A DNA stretch of 64,000 bases from CBDCYS01 sp965226245 (GCA_965226245.1 CBDDCL010000015.1:124001-188000), one strand, 5' to 3'. Positions 9,558-20,979 are shown, counted from the stretch's first letter. Numbers and translations are program-made. The notes: a model not told the origin generated them from the letters alone.

Positions 9558-10504
9558 AGAACGTTCTCGTCACGGGCGGCGCGGGCTTCATCGGATCAGC
9601 TTTGGTTCGGGGCCTGCTGGCCGAGGACGGCGTCGAGCGGGTCGTCGTGGTCGACAACCTGCTCACCGGCAAGCAGGCGAATCTCGATGACGTTCGCGAG
9701 GATATCGAGTTTCACGAACTGGACATCCGGGACGGCGGCCGGCTCGAACAGGTCTTTTCGGGAATTGACGTCGTCTTCCACGAAGCGGCCATTCCGTCGG
9801 TGCCGCGGTCGATTGCCGAGCCCGAGCTGTCGCACGATGTGAACGTCAACGGCGCCTTCAGCGTACTGCTAGCAGCGCATCGGCGGAACGTAAAGCGAGT
9901 CGTTTACGCCGCTTCCTCGTCCGCCTATGGCGACACGCCTGTTCTGCCCAAAACGGAGTCGATGCTGCCGAATCCCAAGTCCCCTTACGCCGTGCAGAAG
10001 CTGCTGGGCGAGTATTACGCGAAAACGTTCTGGGACGTCTTCGGACTCGAAACGGTCTCGCTGCGATACTTCAACGTGTTCGGGCCGCGCCAAGACCCCA
10101 GCTCGCTCTACTCGGGAGTCCTGTCGGTTTTTTGTGCGGCGGTTCTCGAGGGCCGGGCGCCGACGATTTTCGGCGACGGCGAACAGTCGCGAGACTTCAC
10201 TTACGTGGACAACGTCGTCCGGCTCAACATCCTTGCGGCGAGATCAGCAAAAGTTCAGGGGAATGTTTACAACGGAGGCGTCGGGGGCCGCTACACGCTG
10301 AACCACACGTGGTTATTGCTCAACCAGATCGAGGGGACTCGAATCCCCGCAAACTACGGCCCTCCTCGTCAAGGGGATGTTCGTGATTCCCAAGCCGACT
10401 TGACGGCCGCGCGCCAAGATCTCAGCTACGAACCAGTCGTTGATTTTGAAGCGGGATTGAAGCGGACGTTGGAGTGGTACCGAAATGCGGGTTGGAGCCG
10501 TTGA
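9554..10504 (+). CDS. NAD-dependent sugar-nucleotide epimerase/dehydratase
   Basis: The 316-residue extended SDR starts with MKNVLVTGGAGFIGSAL, whose TGGAGFIG is the NAD-binding glycine motif. Asp-Asn at VVVDNLLTG, HEAAIPSVPRS, ASSSAYGD and the catalytic YAVQK (Tyr-x-x-x-Lys) follow. SLRYFNVFGPRQDP and FGDGEQSRDFTYVDNVV are typical of UDP-N-acetylglucosamine/UDP-glucose C4-epimerases of the WbpP/GalE type. The ATG at 9554 overlaps the preceding stop; longer readings would run over that gene. The exact sugar nucleotide is unknown. A dispersed repeat starts right at the stop codon. Confidence 0.92.
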   Translation: MKNVLVTGGAGFIGSALVRGLLAEDGVERVVVVDNLLTGKQANLDDVREDIEFHELDIRDGGRLEQVFSGIDVVFHEAAIPSVPRSIAEPELSHDVNVNGAFSVLLAAHRRNVKRVVYAASSSAYGDTPVLPKTESMLPNPKSPYAVQKLLGEYYAKTFWDVFGLETVSLRYFNVFGPRQDPSSLYSGVLSVFCAAVLEGRAPTIFGDGEQSRDFTYVDNVVRLNILAARSAKVQGNVYNGGVGGRYTLNHTWLLLNQIEGTRIPANYGPPRQGDVRDSQADLTAARQDLSYEPVVDFEAGLKRTLEWYRNAGWSR

Positions 10505-10574
10505 GCCGCGAAGCGGCGCAGGATCGTAGCCCATGGGTGCAGCGAAGCGGAACCCTGGGTCCAAGACCCATCGA
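10501..10574. repeat. dispersed palindromic repeat family A, copy 1
   Basis: This block starts at the stop codon of the epimerase and is closely matched at 35107-35181. It contains nested inverted repeats, such as GCCGC-gaa-GCGGC and a palindromic CCCATGGG core. There is no coding potential. Confidence 0.75.
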
Positions 10575-10703
10575 GGCAGAGCCTCGCAAGCGCAAGGGGC
10601 GCAGGATAACAAACCTATGATTCCGACGACGATCGGGTTTGCGCCGAACGAAGGACTTCAACTTGAACAACCGAAGTCAGCCCTCCAAACCTCTAACTGA
10701 ACA

Positions 10704-10727
10704 GTGTTGGGGTTAGCAGCCCAACAC
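10704..10727. terminator. possible bidirectional terminator
   Basis: GTGTTGGG / CCCAACAC is an 8-bp perfect stem with an 8-base loop, lying between the convergent epimerase and MFS genes and ending two bases before the MFS stop. No U-run follows on either strand, so termination is only suggested by position. Confidence 0.4.
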
Positions 10728-10728
10728 C

Positions 10729-11979
10729 CTACAGCCGGGTCACCGACTTCCCCCGGAGCAAGTACCACACCGCGATCACGCCGAGGGCTGCTCCGTTCAG
10801 TGCAACGATCAGCGGCGCTCCCAGATGTCCGGCCAAAGACCCCGCTGCCAGATTACCCAGCGGCATGGCTCCCCGAAACGCCGTGTTCTGCACGCTCATG
10901 ATCCGCCCCCGCAATTCTTCCGGCGCGAGCTGCTGAACGAGCGAGTTGATCATGGCAAAGACCGCTAGCACCGCCCCGCCCGCCAGGAAAGCAAAGAAAA
11001 GGGCGATCCAAAGACTTCCGCTCAGTGCGAACGCCAGCAGGGCGGCGCCGAGGCCGAGCTGCATCAGCAGCGCTCTCTGTCCTTTGTTGCGCGTGTCTCC
11101 TAGCCAGGCCACGAAAAGCGCGCCGACAACGGCGCCCGCGCCAAAGACCGCGCCCATCAAGCTGTATCCTTGCGCGCCGAGCTGGAAGGTCTCGCGAGCA
11201 AACACTGGCAACAACGTGATCAGCGGAATCGCCAGAAACGCGGTGGCCAGCGACAGCAGCATCAGCGACGACAAAGCGCCGTGCCGAAACACGTACCCCA
11301 CACCCTCTTTGAGGCTCTGCCAAACGTGGACTTCCGTTTTTTTCGGCACAAACGTGACGTGGATGAAGTAGAGCACGACAATCACGGGCACGAACGTAAC
11401 AGCGTTAATCGCAAAGCAGGACGCCGCTCCGACAGCCGCGAAGACAATGCCGCCGATGAGCCTCCCGATGACGCTCGCCAGATTGAATTGGATCGACATC
11501 AGCGCGACCGCGTTCTGCAAATCTTCCTTGTCCACGAGAGAAGGGATAAGCGCCTGGTAGGCCGGTCCGCCGAACGCTTGTCCGATGCCGTTCATTAGCG
11601 CCGCCGCCATAATGTGCCAGACTTCGATCACGTCCAGCCACAGCAAGACGGCCAGAATCATCGCGGCCAGCATTTGGATATATTGCGAGACCGCCAGGAT
11701 CTTGCGGCGGTCCATGCGGTCCGCGGCAACGCCGCCAAATAGTGACAACAACAGAATTGGCGCTCCGTTGAGGAACGCTGTCAGCCCCAGCAGGAAGGGC
11801 GAGCCGGTCAGGGTGTAAACGAGCCAGCTCTGGGCGACTTCCTGAACGAAATAGCCGCTGGTGGACGTAAAGGCCCCCGCCCACATGAGCCGGAAATTGC
11901 GGTACTGAAAAGCCCGGAAGGTTGCGCTCAGTACGCCGCGTTTCGCGGGGGCGTCTGCCTGAGGCTGAGGCGTACTCAT
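10729..11979 (-). CDS. MFS transporter (DHA3/EntS-like)
   Basis: The protein of ~416 residues has about 12 hydrophobic segments. After a short polar N-terminus it reads FRLMWAGAFTSTSGYFVQEVAQSWLVYTLTGSP, and GGVAADRMDRRKIL is the MFS loop 2-3 signature. The pattern matches the MFS_3 (enterobactin-exporter-like, DHA3) group, inner-membrane exporters usually driven by the proton gradient. The ATG at 11979 (MSTPQPQ) is preferred; an in-frame start at 12024 would add 15 residues. The substrate is unknown. The gene converges on the epimerase and diverges from the peptide transporter. Confidence 0.9.
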   Translation of the reverse strand: MSTPQPQADAPAKRGVLSATFRAFQYRNFRLMWAGAFTSTSGYFVQEVAQSWLVYTLTGSPFLLGLTAFLNGAPILLLSLFGGVAADRMDRRKILAVSQYIQMLAAMILAVLLWLDVIEVWHIMAAALMNGIGQAFGGPAYQALIPSLVDKEDLQNAVALMSIQFNLASVIGRLIGGIVFAAVGAASCFAINAVTFVPVIVVLYFIHVTFVPKKTEVHVWQSLKEGVGYVFRHGALSSLMLLSLATAFLAIPLITLLPVFARETFQLGAQGYSLMGAVFGAGAVVGALFVAWLGDTRNKGQRALLMQLGLGAALLAFALSGSLWIALFFAFLAGGAVLAVFAMINSLVQQLAPEELRGRIMSVQNTAFRGAMPLGNLAAGSLAGHLGAPLIVALNGAALGVIAVWYLLRGKSVTRL

Positions 11980-12414
11980 CCGTAGCTGGGATCCGGGGGG
12001 CGAGAAACCGGTGCGGGACAACAACCTCCCGCCAGGGGAAACCTATCTTCTCATAGACGTGACGAGCGGCGAAAGCGCGCACGACGGCCCTCCCCTGAGA
12101 TTTGTGAACGAACCCACGTTGGTTTGTTCCGATAAGCTCACCCCCGAAGGTGGGGCGGATCTGACTATAATCGGTAAGTCTTGCCCTTGGGGCTGCGGCG
12201 GATCGCCCACGATTCGACCCTTCGGAACGCGCTTCTCCCTGGCAGACAACTCGCGAGATCACCATGTCCCAATCCCAGACAACTGCCACGATAGAGGCTC
12301 GCGGCTCCTTCGAATCGCGTCCAGCATGGCTGACCGGCTCCCGCTTCGCATCCGTAAGGCGTGCGATCTGATTATGCCGGCGAGCGGATCTCCTGATTGG
12401 CTACCGAGACATCC
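11980..12414. other. divergent intergenic/promoter region
   Basis: About 435 bases separate the two divergent transporter genes and should hold both promoters. Open frames cross it in several phases without family resemblance. No operator-like palindrome or strong promoter hexamer stood out. Confidence 0.5.
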
Positions 12415-14412
12415 ATGAGCATCCCGGACAACCAGGAACAAGGGACCGTTTTCGGACATCCCGCGGGCCTGTTCACCCTGTTCTTCGCCGAAATGTGGGA
12501 GCGGTTCTCCTACTACGGCATGCGGGCCCTCCTTCTCTTCTACATGCTCAAGGGCTTCCTTGGGTACGGGGACAGCGACGCCTATGCCGTCTATGGCGCT
12601 TACACGGCGCTGGTTTACTTGACGCCGTTCTTCGGCGGGATGCTTGCCGACCGGCTGCTTGGCGCGCGGCGGGCCGTGGTCCTCGGCGGTCTGCTGATGG
12701 CGGCGGGCCATCTCATGATGACGATCGAGCAAGACGTGGCGTTCTTCACGGCGCTCGCCTTGCTGATCTGCGGCAACGGTTTCTTCAAACCCAACATCTC
12801 CACCATGGTCGGCAAGCTCTACCCGGCGGGCAGCCCCAAACGGGACAGCGGCTTCACGCTCTTCTACATGGGGATCAACTTGGGCGCGGCGATGTCTCCG
12901 CTGCTATGCGGATACATCGGGGAGACTTACGGCTGGCATATAGGATTCGGGCTGGCCACGATGGGCATGCTCACCGGTGTTGCCGTCTTTGTCGCCCCCA
13001 CGCGTGTCACACAGGTTTTGATCATGGCAGGGGTCGTCAGCGCGGCCTTCAGCCTCTTCTACTTTCATCCCGACAACCCCTTTTCAATCGCCGTAAACGC
13101 TTTCGTTGGCATCTCGCTTCTGGCCGCCGGCGTCGTCGCGTGGGTTGCACTCGGCAGGGGCGGGCTTCCCAAACAGGCCGGAGCACCCCCTGACTACGAC
13201 CGTCTTCGGAGGCGAGTAGGTGGTCTGGTCTCCGCCGAGTGGACGGTCTATATAGGAACCTTACTGGCGATTCCGCTCTTCGTGCTGCTCGTTTCGGGCT
13301 TCGCGCCCGTGACCTCCGAAAACAACTTTGTGACGATCATTCCTGACTCGCTGATCGAGGAGATGCAGGCGAGCGAGAGTGCGATGGTGCAAGTGCTGGC
13401 GGTGGTTATCAGAGAAATGAGCCGGCCGGCCGGGCTCGCATTGTTCCTCTGCGGGGTAGTGGCGCTCTACTATTTGGGCCTCCAAATCTTGCGCCTGGGC
13501 AAGGTCCCGCGCGAGCGAATGTACGTGGTGCTTATCCTTACCTTCTTCTCGATGCTGTTCTGGTCGTTCTTCGAGCAAGCCGGAAGCTCAGTCAACAACT
13601 TCACGGACCGCAACGTGGATCGCGTCGTCGAGCAAAGCACGATCACTGCCGCCGACGTCGGGACGACGATCAGGATACAGCCCACCCAAGAACAGCTCGG
13701 GCGTCACAACGGGGGGCGAACATTCACGCTCGACGTCCTCAACGAGCTTCGCGAGGAGCACAGGGAAGATCCCAACTTCGAGATCGACTGGACGGTCGCT
13801 GAAGACAACGTTGGGATGGGGATCGGCGAAAGACTGGACGAAATCCCGGCCAGCACCTTCCAGTCCATCAATCCCGTATACATCTTGATCTTCGGGCTCG
13901 TCTTTACGGGGCTCTGGAGCTTCCTGGGGGCGCGCGGGCTGGAGCCGAGCACGCCCTTCAAGTTCGCCCTTGGGCTGCTTCAATTGGGACTTGGCTTCGG
14001 CTGCTTCTGGTACGGCGCACAGACCGCGGACGATAGCGGCATGGTCGGGCTTAGCTGGCTCGCGCTTGGCTATCTGCTCCAGACAACGGGTGAGCTTTGC
14101 CTCTCGCCCGTGGGCCTGTCGATGATCACAAAACTGTCACCGGCCACGCTGGTGAGCACCGTCATGGGTACGTGGTTTCTGGCGACTGCGTTCTCGCAGT
14201 TCCTTGCCGCTATCATCGCCCAGTTCACCGGGGTGACGCACGGGGGAAACGGCGGCGGGAACACGATCCCGCCACCCCTGGAGACGGTAAACATCTACGG
14301 AAGCGTCTTCGGAAAGATCGCAATCGCCGCGATCGCCTCGGCTGCAATCTGTTTCATGCTCGTTCCCCTGCTCAAGCGCTGGATGCATGAGGAAAGCGCC
14401 TCTACTGACTAG
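12415..14412 (+). CDS. POT/PTR-family proton-dependent oligopeptide transporter
   Basis: The 665-residue membrane protein has the POT hallmark EMWERFSYYGMRALL in the first helix, DRLLGARR in the loop before helix 3, and the PTR2 signature FYMGINLGAAMSPLLCGYIGE. FFEQAGSSVNNFTDRNVDR in the second half is the conserved FxxQ-type block. The ATG at 12415 (MSIPDNQEQG) is preferred over a TTG at 12397. It imports di- and tripeptides with protons across the inner membrane. A ~130-residue hydrophilic insert between helices in the C-terminal half (about residues 410-480) makes it longer than DtpA-type proteins (~500). Its 3' end overlaps the end of the truncated HEPN frame on the other strand. Confidence 0.93.
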   Translation: MSIPDNQEQGTVFGHPAGLFTLFFAEMWERFSYYGMRALLLFYMLKGFLGYGDSDAYAVYGAYTALVYLTPFFGGMLADRLLGARRAVVLGGLLMAAGHLMMTIEQDVAFFTALALLICGNGFFKPNISTMVGKLYPAGSPKRDSGFTLFYMGINLGAAMSPLLCGYIGETYGWHIGFGLATMGMLTGVAVFVAPTRVTQVLIMAGVVSAAFSLFYFHPDNPFSIAVNAFVGISLLAAGVVAWVALGRGGLPKQAGAPPDYDRLRRRVGGLVSAEWTVYIGTLLAIPLFVLLVSGFAPVTSENNFVTIIPDSLIEEMQASESAMVQVLAVVIREMSRPAGLALFLCGVVALYYLGLQILRLGKVPRERMYVVLILTFFSMLFWSFFEQAGSSVNNFTDRNVDRVVEQSTITAADVGTTIRIQPTQEQLGRHNGGRTFTLDVLNELREEHREDPNFEIDWTVAEDNVGMGIGERLDEIPASTFQSINPVYILIFGLVFTGLWSFLGARGLEPSTPFKFALGLLQLGLGFGCFWYGAQTADDSGMVGLSWLALGYLLQTTGELCLSPVGLSMITKLSPATLVSTVMGTWFLATAFSQFLAAIIAQFTGVTHGGNGGGNTIPPPLETVNIYGSVFGKIAIAAIASAAICFMLVPLLKRWMHEESASTD

Positions 14413-14528
14413 CGGGCGAGCTTTCGGTCTATATCGAGCTCCTGGCGGGACCGGGTCGCAGTGAATGACAGCGCTTCTTCCGCCGCGTCCAAGATGTGAC
14501 GCAAGCGGGGAAGGTCATTCTTCCGCAT
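14409..14528 (-). pseudogene. truncated HEPN (DUF86) toxin fragment
   Basis: Starting from an ATG inside the 3' end of the MNT gene, a 39-codon frame reads MRKNDLPRLRHILDAAEEAL, then SFTATRSRQELDIDRKLAR, then a stop. This is the N-terminal part of DUF86 HEPN ribonucleases, the usual partner of MNT nucleotidyltransferases. The remaining ~75 residues, including the R-x4-6-H active site, are absent, because the frame stops where it meets the convergent transporter gene. The reading overlaps the MNT stop by 14 bases, the normal operon arrangement for HEPN-MNT pairs. It is a dead toxin; whether truncation came from deletion or from juxtaposition with the transporter cannot be told. Confidence 0.8.
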
Positions 14529-14907
14529 AACAGACCTGTGCGCCGGCGATGACTTCGCCGCGAAAGTAGCGGCTCAAATCTTGCGGCGTTCGCAAGTCTA
14601 CTTTTCTGCCGCCCAAAACAGCGGAAAGCTCCTGCTCAATGTCAAACAAACGGAAGAACCCCGGCTCATGTCCTGGCTCGAACTCGATCAGCACATCGAC
14701 ATCGCTGTTAGGACCGAAGTCCTCACGCAGAACCGAGCCGAAAAACGCCAGTTTGCGAATATGACGGCGGCGGCACAACCCGGCGACCGCCTCTTCGGGG
14801 ACCTCGAGGTTGCCTGCCTTCAGCTCGACCGGCTGTTGCGGGGGTCGTGCGGGCTCGGCCACGGTTGATCTCCTTGAACTTCCCTCATTATCACCTATCG
14901 ACCCCAT
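14515..14907 (-). CDS. MNT-type minimal nucleotidyltransferase (antitoxin of HEPN/MNT)
   Basis: The C-terminal ~95 residues carry the nucleotidyltransferase core: KLAFFGSVLREDFGPNSDVDVLIEFE, with the G-S motif and the D-x-D metal ligands, then FDIEQELSAVLGGRKVDLRT and the final acidic strand. In the family, MNT proteins neutralise the HEPN toxin by AMPylating it. The start is uncertain: ATG at 14907 gives 130 residues, while an in-frame start at 14943 would overlap the divergent peptidase start. The first ~35 residues are low complexity and may not be translated. The partner toxin downstream is truncated, so this antitoxin is an orphan. Confidence 0.85.
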   Translation of the reverse strand: MGSIGDNEGSSRRSTVAEPARPPQQPVELKAGNLEVPEEAVAGLCRRRHIRKLAFFGSVLREDFGPNSDVDVLIEFEPGHEPGFFRLFDIEQELSAVLGGRKVDLRTPQDLSRYFRGEVIAGAQVCYAEE

Positions 14908-14929
14908 GCGCTTGTGTAGAATGCTCTTC

Positions 14930-17128
<2,199 letters not shown>

Positions 17129-17193
17129 TCGGCGCGAATGTTTTGCTTCGCGCTGTTCCAGTCTGAATCGCCTGTGACATACTGAAACCCAGC

Positions 17194-17763
17194 ATGGCCC
17201 TCAGCGCGAGGTCTTACGATCAACACGTCGAACAGCTTTTTGAAACGCTGAAACGGTTCACGACCGCCCTCGCGAAGGCCGGGATCGAATACCGAATCGT
17301 TGGCGGAGTCGCCGTGTATCTTCATGTCAACGAACGGGACCCGATGGCCGCCCGCATGACACCGGACATCGACGTGTCGGTTGACCGAGGTGACCTGGAT
17401 CGGATCTGTCGGGCGGTCGAGCCGTCCGGTTTCCACTACTGTCAGGCTGCGGAAGCCGACATGCTGGTCGACGCCGAACGCCCCAGGGCACGAAGTGCCG
17501 TCCACCTGCTCTTCACGGGTGAATATGTTCGGCCGGAGGATGTTGCACCCACGCCGGAATTCTCACAACCTGTACTCACGTCGGAGGGCGTTCCGCTCGC
17601 CAGCGTGGCCGACTTGGTCACCATGAAGCTCACCAGCTTTCGACTCAAAGACCAAGTCCACATCCAGGACATGGATTTGGTGAAACTCATCACCGCTGAA
17701 ATCGAAGAGCAGCTTAGCGATACCCTCCGCGAGCGTCTCGACCAAGTGCGGCGTTCCAGGTAG
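17194..17763 (+). CDS. nucleotidyltransferase-fold protein (AbiEii/DUF6036-like)
   Basis: The 189-residue protein contains the pol-beta-type signature: YRIVGGVAVYLHV followed by RMTPDIDVSVDR, that is GG then D-x-D after a gap. VTMKLTSFRLKDQVHIQDMDLVKL near the C-terminus matches the lysine-containing helix of the nucleotidyltransferase families annotated as AbiEii-like or DUF6036. Many such proteins act as toxins or transfer a nucleotide to tRNA or proteins; here no antitoxin-like neighbour is seen, so the role is open. It follows the M28 peptidase by 65 bases and may be cotranscribed. Confidence 0.8.
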   Translation: MALSARSYDQHVEQLFETLKRFTTALAKAGIEYRIVGGVAVYLHVNERDPMAARMTPDIDVSVDRGDLDRICRAVEPSGFHYCQAAEADMLVDAERPRARSAVHLLFTGEYVRPEDVAPTPEFSQPVLTSEGVPLASVADLVTMKLTSFRLKDQVHIQDMDLVKLITAEIEEQLSDTLRERLDQVRRSR

Positions 17764-17820
17764 CCCCTCGCGCCGCGATCTCGGCGTCCAATCCATTCAA
17801 AAATCAACTCTTCATCGGAA

Positions 17821-17855
17821 GGAAATTGGCTGGCTGTCCCCTTTTTTCGCGTCCG
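17821..17855 (+). repeat. dispersed repeat family B, half copy
   Basis: The sequence with core GGCTGTCCCCTTTTTTCG resembles one arm of the two-armed repeats at 47174-47272 and 50655-50755. Only this arm is visible here. It lies between the nucleotidyltransferase and xylulokinase genes. Confidence 0.5.
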
Positions 17856-17946
17856 CAACGTTGCGTCTGTTCCCCACTCCAACGACAATTGAAAGACGCC
17901 CCCATGACCCACAGCGTTGCGGACCGGCGAGGAGGCAAACAGACCC

Positions 17947-19476
17947 GTGAAGTATTGGCTTGGAGTTGATATTGGAACCGGCGGCTCGCGCGCGCTGCTG
18001 GTAGACGCCGAAGGACACGTCGCCGCGGGCGTCACCGCTGCCCACGAGGATATTCAAATGCCCCATCCTCTGTGGGCCGAGCAGCGTCCGGAAAATTGGT
18101 GGGACGCCGCGGTGGAAGCGATCCAGGGAGTCTTGGCCAAGGCCGCTGTTCGCGGGGAAGACGTGGCCGGCGTTGGCCTGTCGGGCCAGATGCACGGGCT
18201 CGTTCTGCTGGACTCGGACAACCGCGTGATTCGTCCCGCGCTGATCTGGTGCGACCAGCGCTGCCAGCAGCAGGTCGACTGGATCAACGCGGCCGCGGGA
18301 GAGGAGATGGTCCTCGAACAAACGGCCAACCCCGTGCTGACGGGCTTTACGGCGCCGAAGCTGATTTGGGTGCGGGATCACGATCCGTCGAGCTACGAGC
18401 GAACCCGCCAAGTTCTGCTCCCGAAGGACTACATTCGCTTCTGCTTAACCGGGGAGTTCGCCGGCGATGTTTCCGACGCTTCCGGGACGGCGTTGTTCGA
18501 CGTGGTTCATCGCCGCTGGGCCGAGCCGCTGATCGAGAAACTCGGCATCGACCGCTCGGTATTGCCGCGGGTTGTCGAGTCGACGGAGTTGACGGGCGCT
18601 ATCAGCAAGGAGGCCGCAGGCAAAACAGGATTGGCCGCCGGAACTCCCGTGGTGGGAGGCGCCGGCGATCAGGCGGCCAGCGCGGTGGGCAACGGCATCG
18701 TCGATTCCGGCCTGGTCTCCTGCACGATCGGAACGTCCGGCGTGGTATTCTCGCACCTCGACGAGGTCGGCTACGACCCTCGGGGGCGCGTCCATACGTT
18801 CTGTCACGCCGTGCCGGGCAAGTGGCACGTGATGGGCGTCACGCAGGGAGCGGGCCTGAGCCTGCAATGGTTCCGAAATCAGTTGGGGGCGGACGCGGTC
18901 CGTGAAGCCGGGGAAAAGGGAGCCGACCCCTACGACTTGCTGCTGGAGGAAGCGTCCACCGCGCCGGCCGCAAGCGAGGGTTTGTTTTGGTTGCCCTATC
19001 TAATGGGCGAGCGCACGCCGCATCTCGACGCACTGGCGCGCGGCGGCTGGGTCGGGCTGACGGCCAAGCACACCCGCGCGCACTTGATTCGCTCGGTCAT
19101 CGAGGGCGTTTCCTACAGCCTAAAGGACTGTCTCGAAATCGTGGAATCGCTGGGAGCGGACGTCAAGGTTGTACGCGCCTCGGGCGGGGGCGCCCGCAGT
19201 CCCTTCTGGCGGAGCGTGCTGGCGGGAGTATTCGATCGCCCGATCGCAACGCTTGAAACGCAGGAAGGCTCGGCTTACGGCGCGGCCCTGCTTGGGATGG
19301 TGGGCAGCGGTCACTTCGGCTCGGTAACGGAGGCTTGCCGAGCCGCCATCCGCGAAAGCAGCCGCTTGGAGCCGGACAAAGGAACTGCTGCGGTATACCA
19401 AAACAGCTACCCCGTGTTCCGCGGGCTATACCCGGCCCTCAAGCCGGCGTTTCAACAAATAGCGGCCGCCGGCTGA
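17947..19476 (+). CDS. xylB: xylulokinase
   Basis: The FGGY-family kinase starts at a GTG (17947) preceded by GGCGAGGAGG; the protein then opens with KYWLGVDIGTGGSRALL, the phosphate-1 loop of sugar kinases. GLSGQMHGLVLLD and IRPALIWCDQR are the xylulokinase substrate-binding blocks. LLPKDYIRFCLTG, GGAGDQAASAVGNG, GTSGVVFSH and ASGGGARSPFWRSVLA (adenosine motif) follow in the expected order. At 509 residues it is full length. It phosphorylates D-xylulose in the cytoplasm for entry to the pentose phosphate pathway. No xylose isomerase of the XylA type is visible, although a TIM-barrel isomerase-like gene lies ~8 kb upstream. Confidence 0.93.
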   Translation: MKYWLGVDIGTGGSRALLVDAEGHVAAGVTAAHEDIQMPHPLWAEQRPENWWDAAVEAIQGVLAKAAVRGEDVAGVGLSGQMHGLVLLDSDNRVIRPALIWCDQRCQQQVDWINAAAGEEMVLEQTANPVLTGFTAPKLIWVRDHDPSSYERTRQVLLPKDYIRFCLTGEFAGDVSDASGTALFDVVHRRWAEPLIEKLGIDRSVLPRVVESTELTGAISKEAAGKTGLAAGTPVVGGAGDQAASAVGNGIVDSGLVSCTIGTSGVVFSHLDEVGYDPRGRVHTFCHAVPGKWHVMGVTQGAGLSLQWFRNQLGADAVREAGEKGADPYDLLLEEASTAPAASEGLFWLPYLMGERTPHLDALARGGWVGLTAKHTRAHLIRSVIEGVSYSLKDCLEIVESLGADVKVVRASGGGARSPFWRSVLAGVFDRPIATLETQEGSAYGAALLGMVGSGHFGSVTEACRAAIRESSRLEPDKGTAAVYQNSYPVFRGLYPALKPAFQQIAAAG

Positions 19477-19483
19477 GAAAGGC

Positions 19484-19668
19484 CAAATCGTTGCCGATTG
19501 TGCCAGGAAATTTCAGACGGCCGGACAGAGGCGTGGACGGCAGTCCACGCTTAGCCCGTTGAAAACGGGCTGCGCTCTTCGTCGCGGCCGCGTCACCATC
19601 CCGTCCACCCCTGTGGACCCTCTTTGGATGTGGCTCGTCCGCGTTAGGGGCGTGATTCTTCCTCGACT
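19484..19668 (+). repeat. dispersed repeat family C, copy 1
   Basis: The left part (core GGACAGAGGCG and the palindrome GCGTGGAC-ggca-GTCCACGC) matches 20527-20575 and, in inverse orientation, 36851-36922. The right part (TGTGGAC...GGCTCGTCCGCGTTAGGG) is also shared with 20600-20640. It fills the gap between the xylulokinase and the convergent DUF507 gene. There is no coding signal. Confidence 0.75.
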
Positions 19669-19705
19669 GTTGAAAGGTGTTGACCCGATACCTTGGCGAA
19701 GCCTG

Positions 19706-20299
19706 CTACGGGGCCGATAAATCAATCCCGAAGCGTTGCATTTCTTCGTCGTAGTAGCGGCGATACAGCAGGGTCCACTCTTCGCTGCCTTCGGGGATGT
19801 CGCGTTTCTGGCTGCTGATCTTTTTTTGGGCGTTCTGATCGATCGTCTCTTCCCTAGTGAGGATGTCGGTCAGCTCCCTCACGATCTGCAGCCGGATGTC
19901 GTTCCAGCCCGCTTTCGCGCGGATGCCGGGGACCCTCGGAACGACCGCGCCCAGTTTGTGGGAAAACTCCAGAACCTTGCTCCGGGAAATCTTCATTTTG
20001 CGGCCTCCCGGTTCGCGCGCCTGCGCCGAAGTCATCTTTCGTTCCGCCAGCACCTGCCGCTTCACCTTGGAGAACATCTCCTGATAAGGAATGCGTTGCC
20101 GGCGCATGTAATCCGTGTACTGGTTGAGCAATTCCCTGGCTTCCGCATTGATCTCGTCCTCGAGACTGAGCTCATCGATGAGGACGTTCTCGAAGCGTTC
20201 ACGCAACGGTTGGGGGTCATTTACCTGCAGGGATTCCTTGCCGAGCCGCCTGGCAAGCTCTCGAGCCATGTACGAAATGAACGACCGGTTCAATATCAT
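19706..20299 (-). CDS. DUF507 family protein (two tandem DUF507-like halves)
   Basis: The 197-residue protein starts MILNRSFISYMARELARRL. Residues ~1-85 and ~105-195 each show the DUF507 pattern of helices with EDE-x-L/I, NQYTDYMRRQ-x-I-x-YQEMF and a closing lysine-rich helix. DUF507 is known from Acidobacteriota, Aquificota and deltaproteobacteria; its function is unknown. There is no signal or membrane segment, and the protein is probably cytosolic. The gene converges on xylulokinase across repeat family C and has a second copy of that repeat upstream. Confidence 0.8.
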   Translation of the reverse strand: MILNRSFISYMARELARRLGKESLQVNDPQPLRERFENVLIDELSLEDEINAEARELLNQYTDYMRRQRIPYQEMFSKVKRQVLAERKMTSAQAREPGGRKMKISRSKVLEFSHKLGAVVPRVPGIRAKAGWNDIRLQIVRELTDILTREETIDQNAQKKISSQKRDIPEGSEEWTLLYRRYYDEEMQRFGIDLSAP

Positions 20300-20526
20300 G
20301 TTTTGAGACGTAAGTTTATCGAGGGGGCGGAGGTAGTGTCAAATTCGGCTGCCCCACATGCTCTCGCGGCGGGACGGTTCCGAGCTTGGCTGTATTGGGA
20401 GAGCCGGGCGATGACTATCCGGTAACGTGGATCGATCCGCGAGCATGGCGATTACCAGGTCATCACGGACCGCCGGGCGGCCGCTCCGCCGCGCAAGCTA
20501 TCGCAGGCGCCCCGAGGGCCGCGGCC

Positions 20527-20652
20527 GGAAAGCTTCAGATGGCCGGACAGAGGCGCGGACGGAAGTCCGTGCTTCATCGCGGTCGCGTCTCAACCCCGCC
20601 TGCCCTGTGGACCTCCTTGGTTGCGGCTCGTCCGCGTTAGGGTGGTGATCCA
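20527..20652 (+). repeat. dispersed repeat family C, copy 2
   Basis: This matches the copy at 19484-19668 over the GGCCGGACAGAGGCG core, the palindrome around GGACGGAAGTCC and the right-hand segment ending GTCCGCGTTAGGG. The two copies flank the DUF507 gene in the same orientation. Confidence 0.75.
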
Positions 20653-20718
20653 AAACTAATCGAGGCCGCCTGCGCCAACGCTTTCGGCTTCGTGCGGCGG
20701 CACATGGGCGGATGACTT

Positions 20719-20979
20719 CTACTTGTCGTAGTAGGCCGCGTTCCTCGCCGTGAACGCATCCCATTTTTCGGGGAGGTCTTCTAGCTCGAAAATTGCCGAC
20801 ACCGGACACACCGGCACGCAGGCGCCGCAATCAATACATTCATCGGGCTCGATGTAGAGCATTTCTACCTTTTCGAAATCCTCTTCATCGGACTTGGGGT
20901 GAATGCAATCGACCGGACAGGCATCCACGCACGCCGTGTCTTTTGTTCCGATGCAAGGTTCCGCGATAACATACGCCAT
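20719..20979 (-). CDS. fdxA: 7Fe/8Fe-type ferredoxin
   Basis: The 86-residue protein begins MAYVIAEPCIGTKDTACVDA, carrying the first cluster motif, continues CPVDCI, and has a complete second site CIDCGACVPVCPVSAI. The extended spacing in the first half and the C-terminal tail (EKWDAFTARNAAYY) match FdxA-type ferredoxins with one [3Fe-4S] and one [4Fe-4S] cluster. It is a cytosolic low-potential electron carrier. It is monocistronic on the minus strand and divergent from the SDR gene; the intergenic region of about 300 bases should hold both promoters. Confidence 0.93.
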   Translation of the reverse strand: MAYVIAEPCIGTKDTACVDACPVDCIHPKSDEEDFEKVEMLYIEPDECIDCGACVPVCPVSAIFELEDLPEKWDAFTARNAAYYDK